Shown piece by piece: positions 1 to 7,571 of a DNA stretch of 64,000 nt (within the stretch, counting starts at the first letter, position 1; the number at the start of each line of letters is the position of its first letter). The stretch is from Clostridia bacterium (GTDB lineage: Bacteria; Bacillota; Clostridia; Oscillospirales; Acutalibacteraceae): positions 1 through 64,000 of the forward strand of contig JAGBCU010000062.1 in the NCBI GenBank assembly GCA_017937865.1. Direction: 5' to 3'. A program made the position numbers and the translations under genes. The notes under the pieces were generated by a model that searched no databases, had not been told where the DNA came from, and saw only the letters and a list, made by a program, of their open reading frames with translations.

Positions 1-11
1 CGGCGAGTGAA

Positions 12-153
12 ATCACTTCGTGATGAAATACGCTAAAGCGTATGAAATATGCTGTCGCATATGATTTCGAAGGCGAATTTTATTTCATATTTTTCCAGAG
101 AAAAATATTTCATCCAAAACTTGTTTTGGATTTCATCGTGCTTGCACGATTTC
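12..153. repeat. Hairpin array A (seven short stem-loops with 3-nt linkers)
   Basis: Seven small inverted repeats follow each other. Clean ones are at 12-16/20-24, 28-33/38-43, 47-52/57-62, 87-95/100-108, 112-120/123-131 and 135-141/144-150; the one at 64-79 is imperfect. Stems differ in sequence, but each begins and ends with AT. Neighbouring stems are separated by exactly GAA on the left side (25-27, 44-46) and TTC on the right side (109-111, 132-134). No coding potential is apparent. The function is unknown, and the array may extend left of the window. It could be a structured RNA, a processing or stability element, or a mobile palindromic repeat. Confidence 0.75.
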
Positions 154-260
154 ATTGTTAACTAATAAATATTTATTTAAGAAAGATTCGTTGAAATGAC
201 AGAAGAAGCAGTTATTATTTGTATTATTTTTTTAGAATCTAAAAGGTTCGTAACTGCCAG
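154..260. other. Unassigned spacer between hairpin arrays
   Basis: This AT-rich stretch between arrays A and B has no linker-type hairpins and no convincing open reading frame with a ribosome binding site. The 112-residue frame that crosses it on the minus strand runs through array B and looks spurious. Confidence 0.4.
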
Positions 261-292
261 AAAAACCGACTTGTTTCGAAAAGTCGGTTTTT
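261..292. terminator. Bidirectional terminator-like hairpin
   Basis: AAAAACCGACTT (261-272) pairs with AAGTCGGTTTTT (281-292) around an 8-nt loop. A-tract and T-tract flanks would allow termination in both directions. No gene next to it explains it, so it may end a transcript entering from the left or an unannotated RNA between the two arrays. Confidence 0.55.
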
Positions 293-296
293 CAAC

Positions 297-461
297 TAAA
301 TCCACCCTTGCGGGTGGGTGAAATCTTCTTCGACGATGAAATCCAACTTCGTTGGGTGAAATCCGCCTCGACGGCGGATGGGTGGATTTAATTTCATCTG
401 AGGCAAAGCCGAAGATTTCATCAGCGTTAGCTGATTTCATCCTTGCGTGAGCAAGGATTTC
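297..461. repeat. Hairpin array B with an enclosing inverted repeat
   Basis: This is a second array of the same kind as array A. Stems lie at 302-307/312-317, 323-328/332-337 (one mismatch), 341-347/351-357, 361-367/373-379, 396-404/408-416 (two mismatches), 420-425/430-435 and 439-446/451-458. Linkers are GAA at 338-340 and 358-360, and TTC at 393-395, 417-419, 436-438 and 459-461, so the orientation again flips once. TAAATCCACCC (297-307) and GGGTGGATTTA (380-390) form a perfect 11-bp inverted repeat that encloses the left half, as in a multi-branched RNA or cruciform. Function unknown. Confidence 0.75.
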
Positions 462-469
462 ATTTAATA

Positions 470-501
470 AAAAACGAGACGAAATATTTCGTCTCGTTTT
501 T
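470..501. terminator. Terminator downstream of mtaB
   Basis: A perfect 32-nt palindrome, AAAAACGAGACGAAAT followed by its complement, ends in a T-tract on both strands. It lies 15 bases beyond the mtaB stop codon and would act as its rho-independent terminator. It also closes array B on the plus strand. Confidence 0.85.
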
Positions 502-515
502 CTGCATACTATCAA

Positions 516-1799
516 TTACAATATTTCCCCAACACACCAATCATCACCAACGTCAGTAATAACAACGTTTTTGATTTCACCTTTGAAATCTTTGTCTGTA
601 TAAATTCTTACAGGGGTATAATTCTCTGTATAGCCTTCGGAATAACCTTCTTTGTAAATCTCAAATAAAACAGAAACAGTTTTTCCTTTTTGTTCCATCA
701 GATAATCTTTTCTGATTTCGTCAGTGATTTCAGAAAGTGTAGCGGCTCTGGTTTCCTTAACAGCTTTTGTGAGCTGTTCCATTTTTTCTGCACGAGTGCC
801 TTCTCTTACTGAATAGGGGAATACATGCACCTTTTCAAAACCGATTCTTTTAACAAAATCACAAGTTGTTTTGAAATCCTCTTCAGTTTCTGTGGGGAAA
901 CCGACAAGCACATCTGTAGTTATCGTTGCATCTTCAAACGTACGTCTTAATTTGTTGGCTAATTCCTCGTATTCTTCGGCAGTGTAGTGCCTGTTCATTG
1001 CTTTTAAAACGTTGTTACAACCGCTTTGAACTGAGATGTGAAATTGAGGACAAAGCTTTGTTACCTGCTTTAATCCTGCAATCATATCGTCTGTTATGTG
1101 GTCAGGCTCTAAGGAGCCTAATCTGACTCTTTCAATTTCAGGATATTTTTCTGCAAGCATAAGTGCATCAGGAAGTGAATACGGCGTGTTTTTGCCAAAA
1201 TCGGATAAATTTATTCCTACAAAAACTATCTCTTTGTAACCGTTTTTAGCAAGAATTTTCAACTCTTTATCTATATCATCTAAAGCTTTTGAGCGCGAGC
1301 GACCTCGTGCCATCGGAATAAGACAGTATGAGCAAAATCTGTCACAACCGTCCTGGATTTTCAAAAATGCTCTTGTATGACCGTCAAAACGAGAAATACC
1401 TGTGCCTAAAAATGCATCCCCGGTTTTATGCTCAACGTAATTATTGTAAAATGTTTTCGATTTAAGAAACCTATTAAGCGCATCAATAACAGAAGTATTG
1501 CTTCTGTTGCCCATTAAAATATCAACCTCGGGTAAATCATTGATTATGTGAGGCTCGGCTTGTGAAGCGCATCCGGTTAAAATTATAATACTCTCGGGGT
1601 TTTGCTTTTTTAACCTTCTTATAGTCTGCCTTGTTTTTCTGACACTTTCTGCAGTAACCGTACAAGAATTTATAACGCAAATATCAGCACCAAGTGACTT
1701 GTATATTATTGTATAACCTTCATTTTCGAATAATTCAATCATTTCTTGGGTCTCATATTGATTGACCTTGCATCCTAAAGTGTAAAAATATACTTTCAT
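516..1799 (-). CDS. mtaB: tRNA t6A37 methylthiotransferase MtaB
   Basis: Radical SAM enzyme expected to add a 2-methylthio group to N6-threonylcarbamoyladenosine-37 in ANN-decoding tRNAs. The 427 residues show the family order. An N-terminal methylthiotransferase domain carries cluster cysteines C10 (in LGCKVNQYET), C46 (NSCTVT) and C77 (TGCAS). A radical SAM core carries C152, C156 and C159 (GCDRFCSYC). A C-terminal TRAM-like segment ends in VGEIL. LGCKVNQYET favours MtaB over MiaB or RimO. The ATG start has AAGGAAG upstream. A terminator sits on each side, so it is probably monocistronic. tcdA at 20.9 kb acts on the same tRNA position. Confidence 0.93.
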   Translation of the reverse strand: MKVYFYTLGCKVNQYETQEMIELFENEGYTIIYKSLGADICVINSCTVTAESVRKTRQTIRRLKKQNPESIIILTGCASQAEPHIINDLPEVDILMGNRSNTSVIDALNRFLKSKTFYNNYVEHKTGDAFLGTGISRFDGHTRAFLKIQDGCDRFCSYCLIPMARGRSRSKALDDIDKELKILAKNGYKEIVFVGINLSDFGKNTPYSLPDALMLAEKYPEIERVRLGSLEPDHITDDMIAGLKQVTKLCPQFHISVQSGCNNVLKAMNRHYTAEEYEELANKLRRTFEDATITTDVLVGFPTETEEDFKTTCDFVKRIGFEKVHVFPYSVREGTRAEKMEQLTKAVKETRAATLSEITDEIRKDYLMEQKGKTVSVLFEIYKEGYSEGYTENYTPVRIYTDKDFKGEIKNVVITDVGDDWCVGEIL

Positions 1800-1829
1800 C
1801 TTTTCTTCCTTAATATATACAATAATTGT

Positions 1830-1867
1830 AATAAAAATTAAAACACTCCCGAATTTCTTCGGGAGTG
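1830..1867 (-). terminator. Terminator between the secreted hydrolase gene and mtaB
   Basis: CACTCCCGAA (1844-1853) pairs with TTCGGGAGTG (1858-1867) around a TTTC loop. Read on the minus strand, the stem is followed by a T-rich run, so it ends the 1907-3895 gene before mtaB. Confidence 0.85.
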
Positions 1868-1906
1868 AAATTATATCATAGTTACACGTTTAGTGCAAGT
1901 CTATAA

Positions 1907-3895
1907 TTAGCCTGGGAAAGGACCGCTTGAAGCTATATCGGAGAAGCCGTTACCGCGACCGAATACTGTTGTAACGGTATCGTCAAGGAATTTGCAAATT
2001 GCTTCAAGAATTTTATCCATTGTTTCGTCTTCTGCTTCGCCTTCTTTACCTACGCTACGAAGTGCATTAAGGAGTCTTGCGGATGTAGCATCAGCAACTG
2101 CAGCATCACAGATTGTTGTCTGAAGAAGAGCCTGAGCTTCGTTGTAAGCAGCTTCGAGCTCTGCAAGGTCTTCGGGAGCGTACATTGATTTATCTGTTTC
2201 TGCGAATACTTCTTCAGCTTCTTCAAGGTACCAACGTGTAATATTTTTAGTATTTCTGTTACCGTTAAACTGAGGATATGCATCAGACATATCGTTTACG
2301 GATTTGATTTCACCTGTAATAAGCTTACCGATAAGCTTGATAACAACGTCGTTTCTACCAACCTCGTGATGCTGACCGCCGAATAACCAAACGTTTTCGG
2401 GGAATGCACAAGTAGAAATATCAACACTACCGTCGGGAGAAACAATAGCACCGTCTCTAAAGAGAATTTCATCAGGAAGAACTGTGCCTGCTTTTGCGTA
2501 TGTAGCACCGAGTGTTGTTGAGTCGATGTCAATAATAGCGTCACTGTTTGTTGTCTGTGAAGACATCATAACACCGAAGAAGTTGTAATCCTGAACGCTG
2601 TAGTCGAGGCCGTAACCTGCAACGTTGTGAACAAGTCTGCCGCTATTCATAAGAACATTAAGGTTGTCAACAAGGTTGAGCTTTGCTGTCTGGAAAGCGT
2701 CAAGCTTAGGTGCAAGAAGGTGGTATGTAGGATCTGTCCAGATGAAGTCGTATTTTACTTTAGCTTCTTCAAATCTGTCAGAGGGGAGCATTGCCCAGAA
2801 CTGAGGACAGTTAAGCATAAGAGTATCAATAATACCGTCAACAGCCGCAGTAAGTATTGAGTAGATTACTGATTTGGGCATAATCTTTAATGCTATGTTG
2901 ATAATATAACCGAGAGTACCGTAGCCGTTGCTCTCTTTCATAATCATAGGAAGGAAATCGCCGAAGAAGAACTGATCATCAAGATTGAACTTTCTGAGAT
3001 AGAAGTCACCCATAACGTCAGTACCGTTAAGACAAGCAACAACGTTAACAACTCTGTTGATATCGGGATAGCCTGTGTCTTTATAAAGGTCGAGGTAAGC
3101 TGTAAGAATTGTACCGCCAAGAGAGATGGTAACGATATTTACCTTGTCAACGCCCTTCTGAGCTTTTACCATCTGAATATAATCGTTAAGACCTTTAGCT
3201 GATTCCATAGGATCGCCGATAAGCGGGAAAGCATAAAGATAAAGGTTATCTTCGCCAACCTCATCAGTAATTGACTGCATAGGAATCATTCTGTAGAAGT
3301 AATCTCTGTCATCCTGGCTCATACCTGCAACTGATGTCTGATAAGAAACTGTTTTAAGGTTATGAGTGGGTAAACCGTGTTTGTTACTTGACTGAATAGC
3401 GAAAAGCTCAGTAACTGTTTTGTAAACACCGTCAGCAAGCATACCGTCTTTGTCGCTCTGAGTGATAAGAGCTTTAACAAGGGGACCTGCAAGGTTGTTA
3501 GCAATAACAGGAACAAGCTTTGAGTCGTCAATAATAAGAAGACCGCCTGAAAGCTCTGAACCGTTTGAGTTAACAGCAGGGTTACCGTTTTCATCAGCAA
3601 GGTAAGAAATAGACTGGCTGATACCGGGGATGATAACTGTGGGATAAATAACAGCATCTTTGCCGGAAGCGTTACCCTGAGGGTTATTAGCTTTAAACAT
3701 ATCGGGGTTGGATTTCATCATTTCAATAGCCTCGTCAATACTATCAGCATTGATAACAGTTGAACCGTCCGCTAATTCTGTGGGCTCAGCGAGGTTTACG
3801 ATTGTAGCAACTGAAGCTGCAGTCATACCGATAACTGAGAAAGAAATTACAACGGCCAAAAGGATAGCTATTACACGTTTGCTTGTCTTTTTCAT
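1907..3895 (-). CDS. Secreted alpha/beta-hydrolase-like protein, function unknown
   Basis: This 662-residue protein has a clear signal peptide (MKKTSKR, a hydrophobic stretch to about residue 26, small residues near 25-29). The middle resembles a lipase or acyltransferase of the alpha/beta-hydrolase fold. VIIPGISQS near residues 87-95 fits the strand and oxyanion loop. KVNIVTISLGG near 251-261 looks like a nucleophile elbow with Ser258, although the usual first Gly of GxSxG is Thr. DGAIVSPDGSVD and GGQHHEVGRND in the last third could supply Asp and His. The C-terminal 130 residues are helical, acidic and unplaced. No lipobox or cell-wall sorting signal is seen. The start has AAGGAGGCC just upstream. 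Substrate unknown; the catalytic triad is inferred. Confidence 0.6.
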   Translation of the reverse strand: MKKTSKRVIAILLAVVISFSVIGMTAASVATIVNLAEPTELADGSTVINADSIDEAIEMMKSNPDMFKANNPQGNASGKDAVIYPTVIIPGISQSISYLADENGNPAVNSNGSELSGGLLIIDDSKLVPVIANNLAGPLVKALITQSDKDGMLADGVYKTVTELFAIQSSNKHGLPTHNLKTVSYQTSVAGMSQDDRDYFYRMIPMQSITDEVGEDNLYLYAFPLIGDPMESAKGLNDYIQMVKAQKGVDKVNIVTISLGGTILTAYLDLYKDTGYPDINRVVNVVACLNGTDVMGDFYLRKFNLDDQFFFGDFLPMIMKESNGYGTLGYIINIALKIMPKSVIYSILTAAVDGIIDTLMLNCPQFWAMLPSDRFEEAKVKYDFIWTDPTYHLLAPKLDAFQTAKLNLVDNLNVLMNSGRLVHNVAGYGLDYSVQDYNFFGVMMSSQTTNSDAIIDIDSTTLGATYAKAGTVLPDEILFRDGAIVSPDGSVDISTCAFPENVWLFGGQHHEVGRNDVVIKLIGKLITGEIKSVNDMSDAYPQFNGNRNTKNITRWYLEEAEEVFAETDKSMYAPEDLAELEAAYNEAQALLQTTICDAAVADATSARLLNALRSVGKEGEAEDETMDKILEAICKFLDDTVTTVFGRGNGFSDIASSGPFPG

Positions 3896-3929
3896 GGAAA
3901 AAGGCCTCCTTAAGTTTTTATACTGTCTA

Positions 3930-3958
3930 AATATACCATATTTCTCTCAAAAATACAA
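3930..3958 (-). promoter_or_regulatory. Probable promoter of the secreted hydrolase gene
   Basis: On the minus strand, TTGTAT (3953-3958) and TATATT (3930-3935) are 17 bases apart, a moderate match to a sigma-A promoter, 35 bases upstream of the start codon. Confidence 0.5.
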
Positions 3959-4004
3959 TATTATATATAAAGTTTTTTTACACAAAAACAAACGCTAATA
4001 TTTG

Positions 4005-4033
4005 TTGACTTTAACACTTTTTATATGTATAAT
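4005..4033 (+). promoter_or_regulatory. Sigma-A promoter of the prepilin peptidase operon
   Basis: TTGACT (4005-4010) and TATAAT (4028-4033) are 17 bases apart and lie 39 bases before the chosen start at 4073. Confidence 0.75.
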
Positions 4034-4072
4034 TTGTTTTAGATGCCATAAATGACAAGAAAGGGGTATTTT

Positions 4073-4882
4073 ATGATACATTTTCTTACGGCTTACATAG
4101 CAGCTATTATCTTTGTTTTCGGTACTGTAATCGGTAGTTTTTTAAACGTTCTTATTTACAGATTACCGCAAGGTATGGATTTTAAAAAGGGTAGCTCAAT
4201 TTGTACAACCTGCAAACACGAATTAAATTGGAAAGATCTTTTTCCGTTGTTCAGCTGGTTGTTTCTTCGCGGGAAATGCCGTTACTGTAAAGCTCCTATT
4301 TCTGCAAGATACCCTATTGTCGAAGCGTTAAACGGTATTGCATACGTTCTTGTGTATTTATTCTTGTGTGGCGGTACTGCTATTGAAGGCCTTACTTTAA
4401 AGTTAGTTGGCTATATGATTATGATGTCTGCTTTAATCGTAGTTTCTTGGATAGATTTCGAGCATCAGATTATTCCCGATTCAATGTGGATTGCCATATT
4501 CGTCGGCGGTCTTTTCATTGTAGGCGATGCTTTAATTACAGGTACCTTTACTAAAGAGTGGATTATTTCTAAGATTATCGGTCTCTTTGCAGTTTCAGGT
4601 TTATTTTTCTTAATCGCTTTCGTTACTCAGGGCAGAGCTATGGGTGGCGGTGATATTAAGCTTATGGCGGCAGTTGGTTTCGTTCTTGGTTGGAAAGCCG
4701 TTATAATTTCACTTTTTATGAGTGCAATTTTAGGGGTGCTTTTCTCTGTAGGCAGAAAAATCTTCGCTAAAAAAGAAATGAAGGGCGTTATACCTTTTGG
4801 CCCGTTTCTTGCTATGGGCTCCGCTATATGTGCTTTTATAGGTGAGTGGATATTTGACGCATATCTTAATTTGTTTCTGTAA
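4073..4882 (+). CDS. pilD: Type IV prepilin peptidase (A24 family)
   Basis: Membrane aspartyl protease that cleaves, and in many homologues N-methylates, type IV pilin-like leader peptides. The 269 residues contain the zinc-binding cysteines of the methyltransferase domain (C44/C47 and C69/C72). Catalytic Asp128 lies in SWIDFEHQIIPD and Asp194 in the GGGDIKLM motif, with about seven hydrophobic membrane segments. ATG 4073 was chosen because AAAGGGG lies just upstream; an in-frame ATG at 4052 would put that ribosome binding site inside the gene. No pilin or assembly gene is in the window, so the substrates are elsewhere. It could equally be named comC. Confidence 0.92.
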   Translation: MIHFLTAYIAAIIFVFGTVIGSFLNVLIYRLPQGMDFKKGSSICTTCKHELNWKDLFPLFSWLFLRGKCRYCKAPISARYPIVEALNGIAYVLVYLFLCGGTAIEGLTLKLVGYMIMMSALIVVSWIDFEHQIIPDSMWIAIFVGGLFIVGDALITGTFTKEWIISKIIGLFAVSGLFFLIAFVTQGRAMGGGDIKLMAAVGFVLGWKAVIISLFMSAILGVLFSVGRKIFAKKEMKGVIPFGPFLAMGSAICAFIGEWIFDAYLNLFL

Positions 4883-4942
4883 TTGATTCATTTAACTCCT
4901 TGGTCTTGCATAGTATTGTGTAAGGCAAAGGAGTTGTATTAT

Positions 4943-5425
4943 ATGTTTGTTGTTTCAATGTCATCATCAAATTTGAAAAAGCTTTTCGGTGTTGTTTGCG
5001 CTTTAACTTTAGTATCTTTGGTAGTGGTGTTTTTCGTAAATTCACAAAGCAATGTTACTATTAAAAAGGTTTCCTTACACACTGCTGAAACGGCTGATGA
5101 CAGATTAAAGTTTATTTCTGACCACGGATGGATTGTGGATGAAGAGCCTGTTGAAGTGAGGCAAATTGCAATACCTCAGGAATTTGACGATGTGTATAGC
5201 AATTATAACGAAATTCAGCTTTCTCAGGGCTATGATTTAACTAAGTATGCCGGCAGAAGTGCAAAAAGGTGGACTTATATTATCAGGAATTATCCTGATG
5301 TTTCAGAAAATGAAGATTACGTCAGAATTAATCTTATTGTATGTGACGGGAAAATAATCGGCGGTGACGTTTGCTCTATAAAATTAGACGGGTTTATGCA
5401 CGGCTTTGAAAAGGATAGTGTATGA
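4943..5425 (+). CDS. DUF4830-like membrane-anchored protein
   Basis: The 160-residue protein has an N-terminal membrane anchor (about residues 10-32: KKLFGVVCALTLVSLVVVFFV) and an outside domain. The domain reads as DUF4830, with DRLKFISDHGW, IPQEFDDVYSNYNEIQ, GYDLTKYAGR and GGDVCSIKLDGFMHGF. Its function is unknown. ATG 4943 is preceded by AAAGGAG at 9 bases. The longer frame from 4883 lacks a ribosome binding site and starts right after the pilD stop. The stop overlaps the next start (ATGA), so the two are translationally coupled. Confidence 0.75.
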   Translation: MFVVSMSSSNLKKLFGVVCALTLVSLVVVFFVNSQSNVTIKKVSLHTAETADDRLKFISDHGWIVDEEPVEVRQIAIPQEFDDVYSNYNEIQLSQGYDLTKYAGRSAKRWTYIIRNYPDVSENEDYVRINLIVCDGKIIGGDVCSIKLDGFMHGFEKDSV

Positions 5426-6141
5426 AGAAAGAACGTATTGATAAGTTAATTGCTTCTCAAGGCTTGTTATCACGAAATGATGTGAAAACAATGGTTAAAA
5501 GAGGAGAAGTGTCTGTAAACGGAGTTGTGATAAAAGACAGCTCCGTTAAAGTCAGTTATGAAGATGACATCGTTGTAAACGGTAAACATTTAAAGCAAAC
5601 GGAGTTTACCTATATTATGCTCAATAAACCGAAGGGTGTGGTGAGTGCATCTGAGGATAAAAGAGATAAAACAGTTGTTGATATTCTTCCTGATGAGTTA
5701 AAAAGAAAAAATCTTTTTCCTGCCGGAAGACTTGATAAGGATACCACCGGCTTTTGTCTTATTACCGATGACGGTGATTTTGCGCACAGGATTCTTTCAC
5801 CGTCTCGCCATGTGGACAAGACTTATGTTGCAACAGTTGATAAATACATTGATTTTGAAAATGCACGCAAGGCATTTAAAGACGGTATCGTTCTTGCAGA
5901 CGGTACAGTTTTATTATCAGCTGATTTAGAGCTACTATCTGATGACGATAACCAAAGCTTTAAGGTTGTAATTAAAGAGGGGAAATATCATCAGGTTAAA
6001 AGAATGTTTGCTTCGTTAGGTACAACCGTTATTGAATTAAAGCGTATTTCAATAGGTGGTCTTGTTCTTGATGATAATTTAGAAGAGGGGGAAGCAAGAC
6101 TTCTTACCGCTGAAGAATTATCAAAAATTGAAAATCGGTAA
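5422..6141 (+). CDS. rsuA: Pseudouridine synthase, RsuA family (16S rRNA)
   Basis: Converts a uridine, by family precedent U516 of 16S rRNA, to pseudouridine. The 239 residues have an S4 RNA-binding domain (about 1-55: RIDKLIASQGLLSRNDVKTMVKRGEVSVNG is its core region) and the catalytic motif AGRLDKDTTG with Asp105. KYHQVKRMFASLG follows near the C terminus. The start overlaps the previous stop by four bases (ATGA). RsuA and RluB/E/F are hard to separate by eye; the short C terminus suits RsuA. Confidence 0.85.
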   Translation: MKKERIDKLIASQGLLSRNDVKTMVKRGEVSVNGVVIKDSSVKVSYEDDIVVNGKHLKQTEFTYIMLNKPKGVVSASEDKRDKTVVDILPDELKRKNLFPAGRLDKDTTGFCLITDDGDFAHRILSPSRHVDKTYVATVDKYIDFENARKAFKDGIVLADGTVLLSADLELLSDDDNQSFKVVIKEGKYHQVKRMFASLGTTVIELKRISIGGLVLDDNLEEGEARLLTAEELSKIENR

Positions 6142-6271
6142 GATTTTACACGTTTTTGTTTAAAATGACAAAGGATATTGATTTTATGTGCATTTTTGCA
6201 TTTAAAACAAGTTTTTTCGTCATAAAACTAACATTTTGCATAAAAAAATTTTGGAAATATAAAAAAAGTAC

Positions 6272-6307
6272 TTGCAAAATTGTGCAAAGTTGTGTATTAT
6301 GTATAAT
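6272..6307 (+). promoter_or_regulatory. Overlapping promoters of the CdaR-like regulator
   Basis: TTGCAA (6272-6277) is 17 bases from TATTAT (6295-6300). A second pair, TTGTGC (6280-6285) and TATAAT (6302-6307), is 16 bases apart. The surrounding 200 bases are AT-rich with no other feature seen. Confidence 0.6.
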
Positions 6308-6350
6308 TGTCAAATCTCAAATTTGTTAAAAATTATTGGAGGTAATCAAA

Positions 6351-7436
6351 ATGTCCAATAGAGTGTTTCAAGGCATAATCCATCAGATGCGTGACGTTGT
6401 TGACAGAACAATCGGTATTATCGATGAATCAGGTGCAGTTATTTCCTGTAGCGATTTAGGTAAAATCGGTGAGGTAAGAAACGTTAATACAGCTGCAGTT
6501 TTTTCTTCTGCAACCTGTGTTTCCTTTGATGGTTGTCTTTATCAGTCATTTGGTACACATATGCGTCCTGAATACGCTGTTTTTGTTGAAGGTGACGACG
6601 CTGCTGCTCATAGCTATATTGGTGTGCTCGGTGTATCTCTTTCAAATATTAAGCAGTTCTATGATGAAAAATATGACAGAAGCAATTTTATCAAAAACAT
6701 AATCCTTGATAATATTCTTCCCGGTGATATTTATCTTAAAGCTCGTGAGCTTCACTTCAATAACGAGGTTTCAAGAGTTGTCCTTCTTATCAGATTCCTT
6801 GATAAGAATGATGTATCTGTTTACGACGTTATTCAGAATCTCTTCCCTGACAAATCAAAGGATTTCGTTATCAACATCAGCGAATCCGATATCGCTCTTG
6901 TTAAAGAGGTAAGAAGCGATGTTGACGGTAAGGACCTTGAAAAGCTTGCCCGCTCGATTTCCGATGCTCTTTCATCAGAGTTTTATACTCATTCCCTTGT
7001 TGGTATCGGTACTCCCGTTGTTGGTGTTAAAGAGCTTGCCCGTTCCTTTAAAGAAGCTCAGGTTGCCCTTGAGGTTGGCAAGGTTTTCGATACTGAAAAG
7101 AATATAGTAAGCTACGACCATTTAGGTATAGCCCGTCTTATTTATCAGCTTCCCACAACTCTTTGCGAAATGTTCCTTAAAGAGATTTTCAAGGTTGGCT
7201 CAATTGAAACTCTTGATCAGGAAACTCTTTTCACAATTCAGAAATTCTTTGAAAATAATCTTAACGTTTCCGAAACCTCAAGAAAGCTTTTCGTACATAG
7301 AAACACTCTTGTTTACAGACTTGAAAAAATCAAAAAGCTTACCGGTCTTGACCTTCGTGAATTTGATGATGCTATCGTGTTTAAAGTAGCTCTTATGGTT
7401 AAAAAGTATCTTGATGCTAATCCCGTTAAGTATTAA
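6351..7436 (+). CDS. CdaR/PucR-type transcriptional regulator
   Basis: The C-terminal 70 residues carry the helix-turn-helix of PucR/CdaR proteins (FFENNLNVSETSRKLFVHRN, then TLVYRLEKIKKLTGLDLREF). A GGDEF-related middle domain precedes it (LVGIGTPVVGVKELARSFKEAQVALEVG). The N-terminal 130 residues probably sense a ligand. Proteins of this family regulate sugar-diacid or purine use, but no such genes are nearby, so the target is unknown. ATG 6351 follows GGAGG (6338-6342); a TTG at 6336 in frame lies in the ribosome binding site. It stands alone, with its own promoter and a palindrome after it. Confidence 0.8.
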   Translation: MSNRVFQGIIHQMRDVVDRTIGIIDESGAVISCSDLGKIGEVRNVNTAAVFSSATCVSFDGCLYQSFGTHMRPEYAVFVEGDDAAAHSYIGVLGVSLSNIKQFYDEKYDRSNFIKNIILDNILPGDIYLKARELHFNNEVSRVVLLIRFLDKNDVSVYDVIQNLFPDKSKDFVINISESDIALVKEVRSDVDGKDLEKLARSISDALSSEFYTHSLVGIGTPVVGVKELARSFKEAQVALEVGKVFDTEKNIVSYDHLGIARLIYQLPTTLCEMFLKEIFKVGSIETLDQETLFTIQKFFENNLNVSETSRKLFVHRNTLVYRLEKIKKLTGLDLREFDDAIVFKVALMVKKYLDANPVKY

Positions 7437-7467
7437 TTGTTAACTAAATATTAAAAATAAATTAAAA

Positions 7468-7520
7468 TAGCACATTTTTATTACAAAAGGGTTACATTTT
7501 GTAATAAGATGTGCTATAAT
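7468..7520 (+). promoter_or_regulatory. Palindrome overlapping the ftsE promoter
   Basis: TAGCACAT...TTATTACAAAA (7468-7488) and its near-perfect complement (7497-7516) flank an 8-base centre. The -10 box TATAAT (7515-7520) begins inside the right arm. A weak -35 box TTACAT (7492-7497) lies in the centre, 17 bases away. This fits an operator over the ftsEX promoter. A terminator for the upstream gene is less likely, because no T-run follows on the plus strand. Confidence 0.6.
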
Positions 7521-7571
7521 ACTTTGTGTTATTGTGGCAAAACTAATTAATTTACGATTGGGTGTTGAATT

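Noticed and set aside
12-461. CRISPR array
   Set aside because: Repeats are not identical direct repeats of 25-40 bases, and the variable parts are self-complementary stems rather than spacers. No cas gene is present.
177-515. 112-residue minus-strand frame across hairpin array B
   Set aside because: It lacks a ribosome binding site, reads through the array and the mtaB terminator, and its repeated FHPP/RRRR-like words come from the repeat units.
7468-7516. Terminator of the CdaR-like regulator
   Set aside because: No T-run follows on the plus strand, and the palindrome overlaps the ftsE promoter, so an operator role is preferred.
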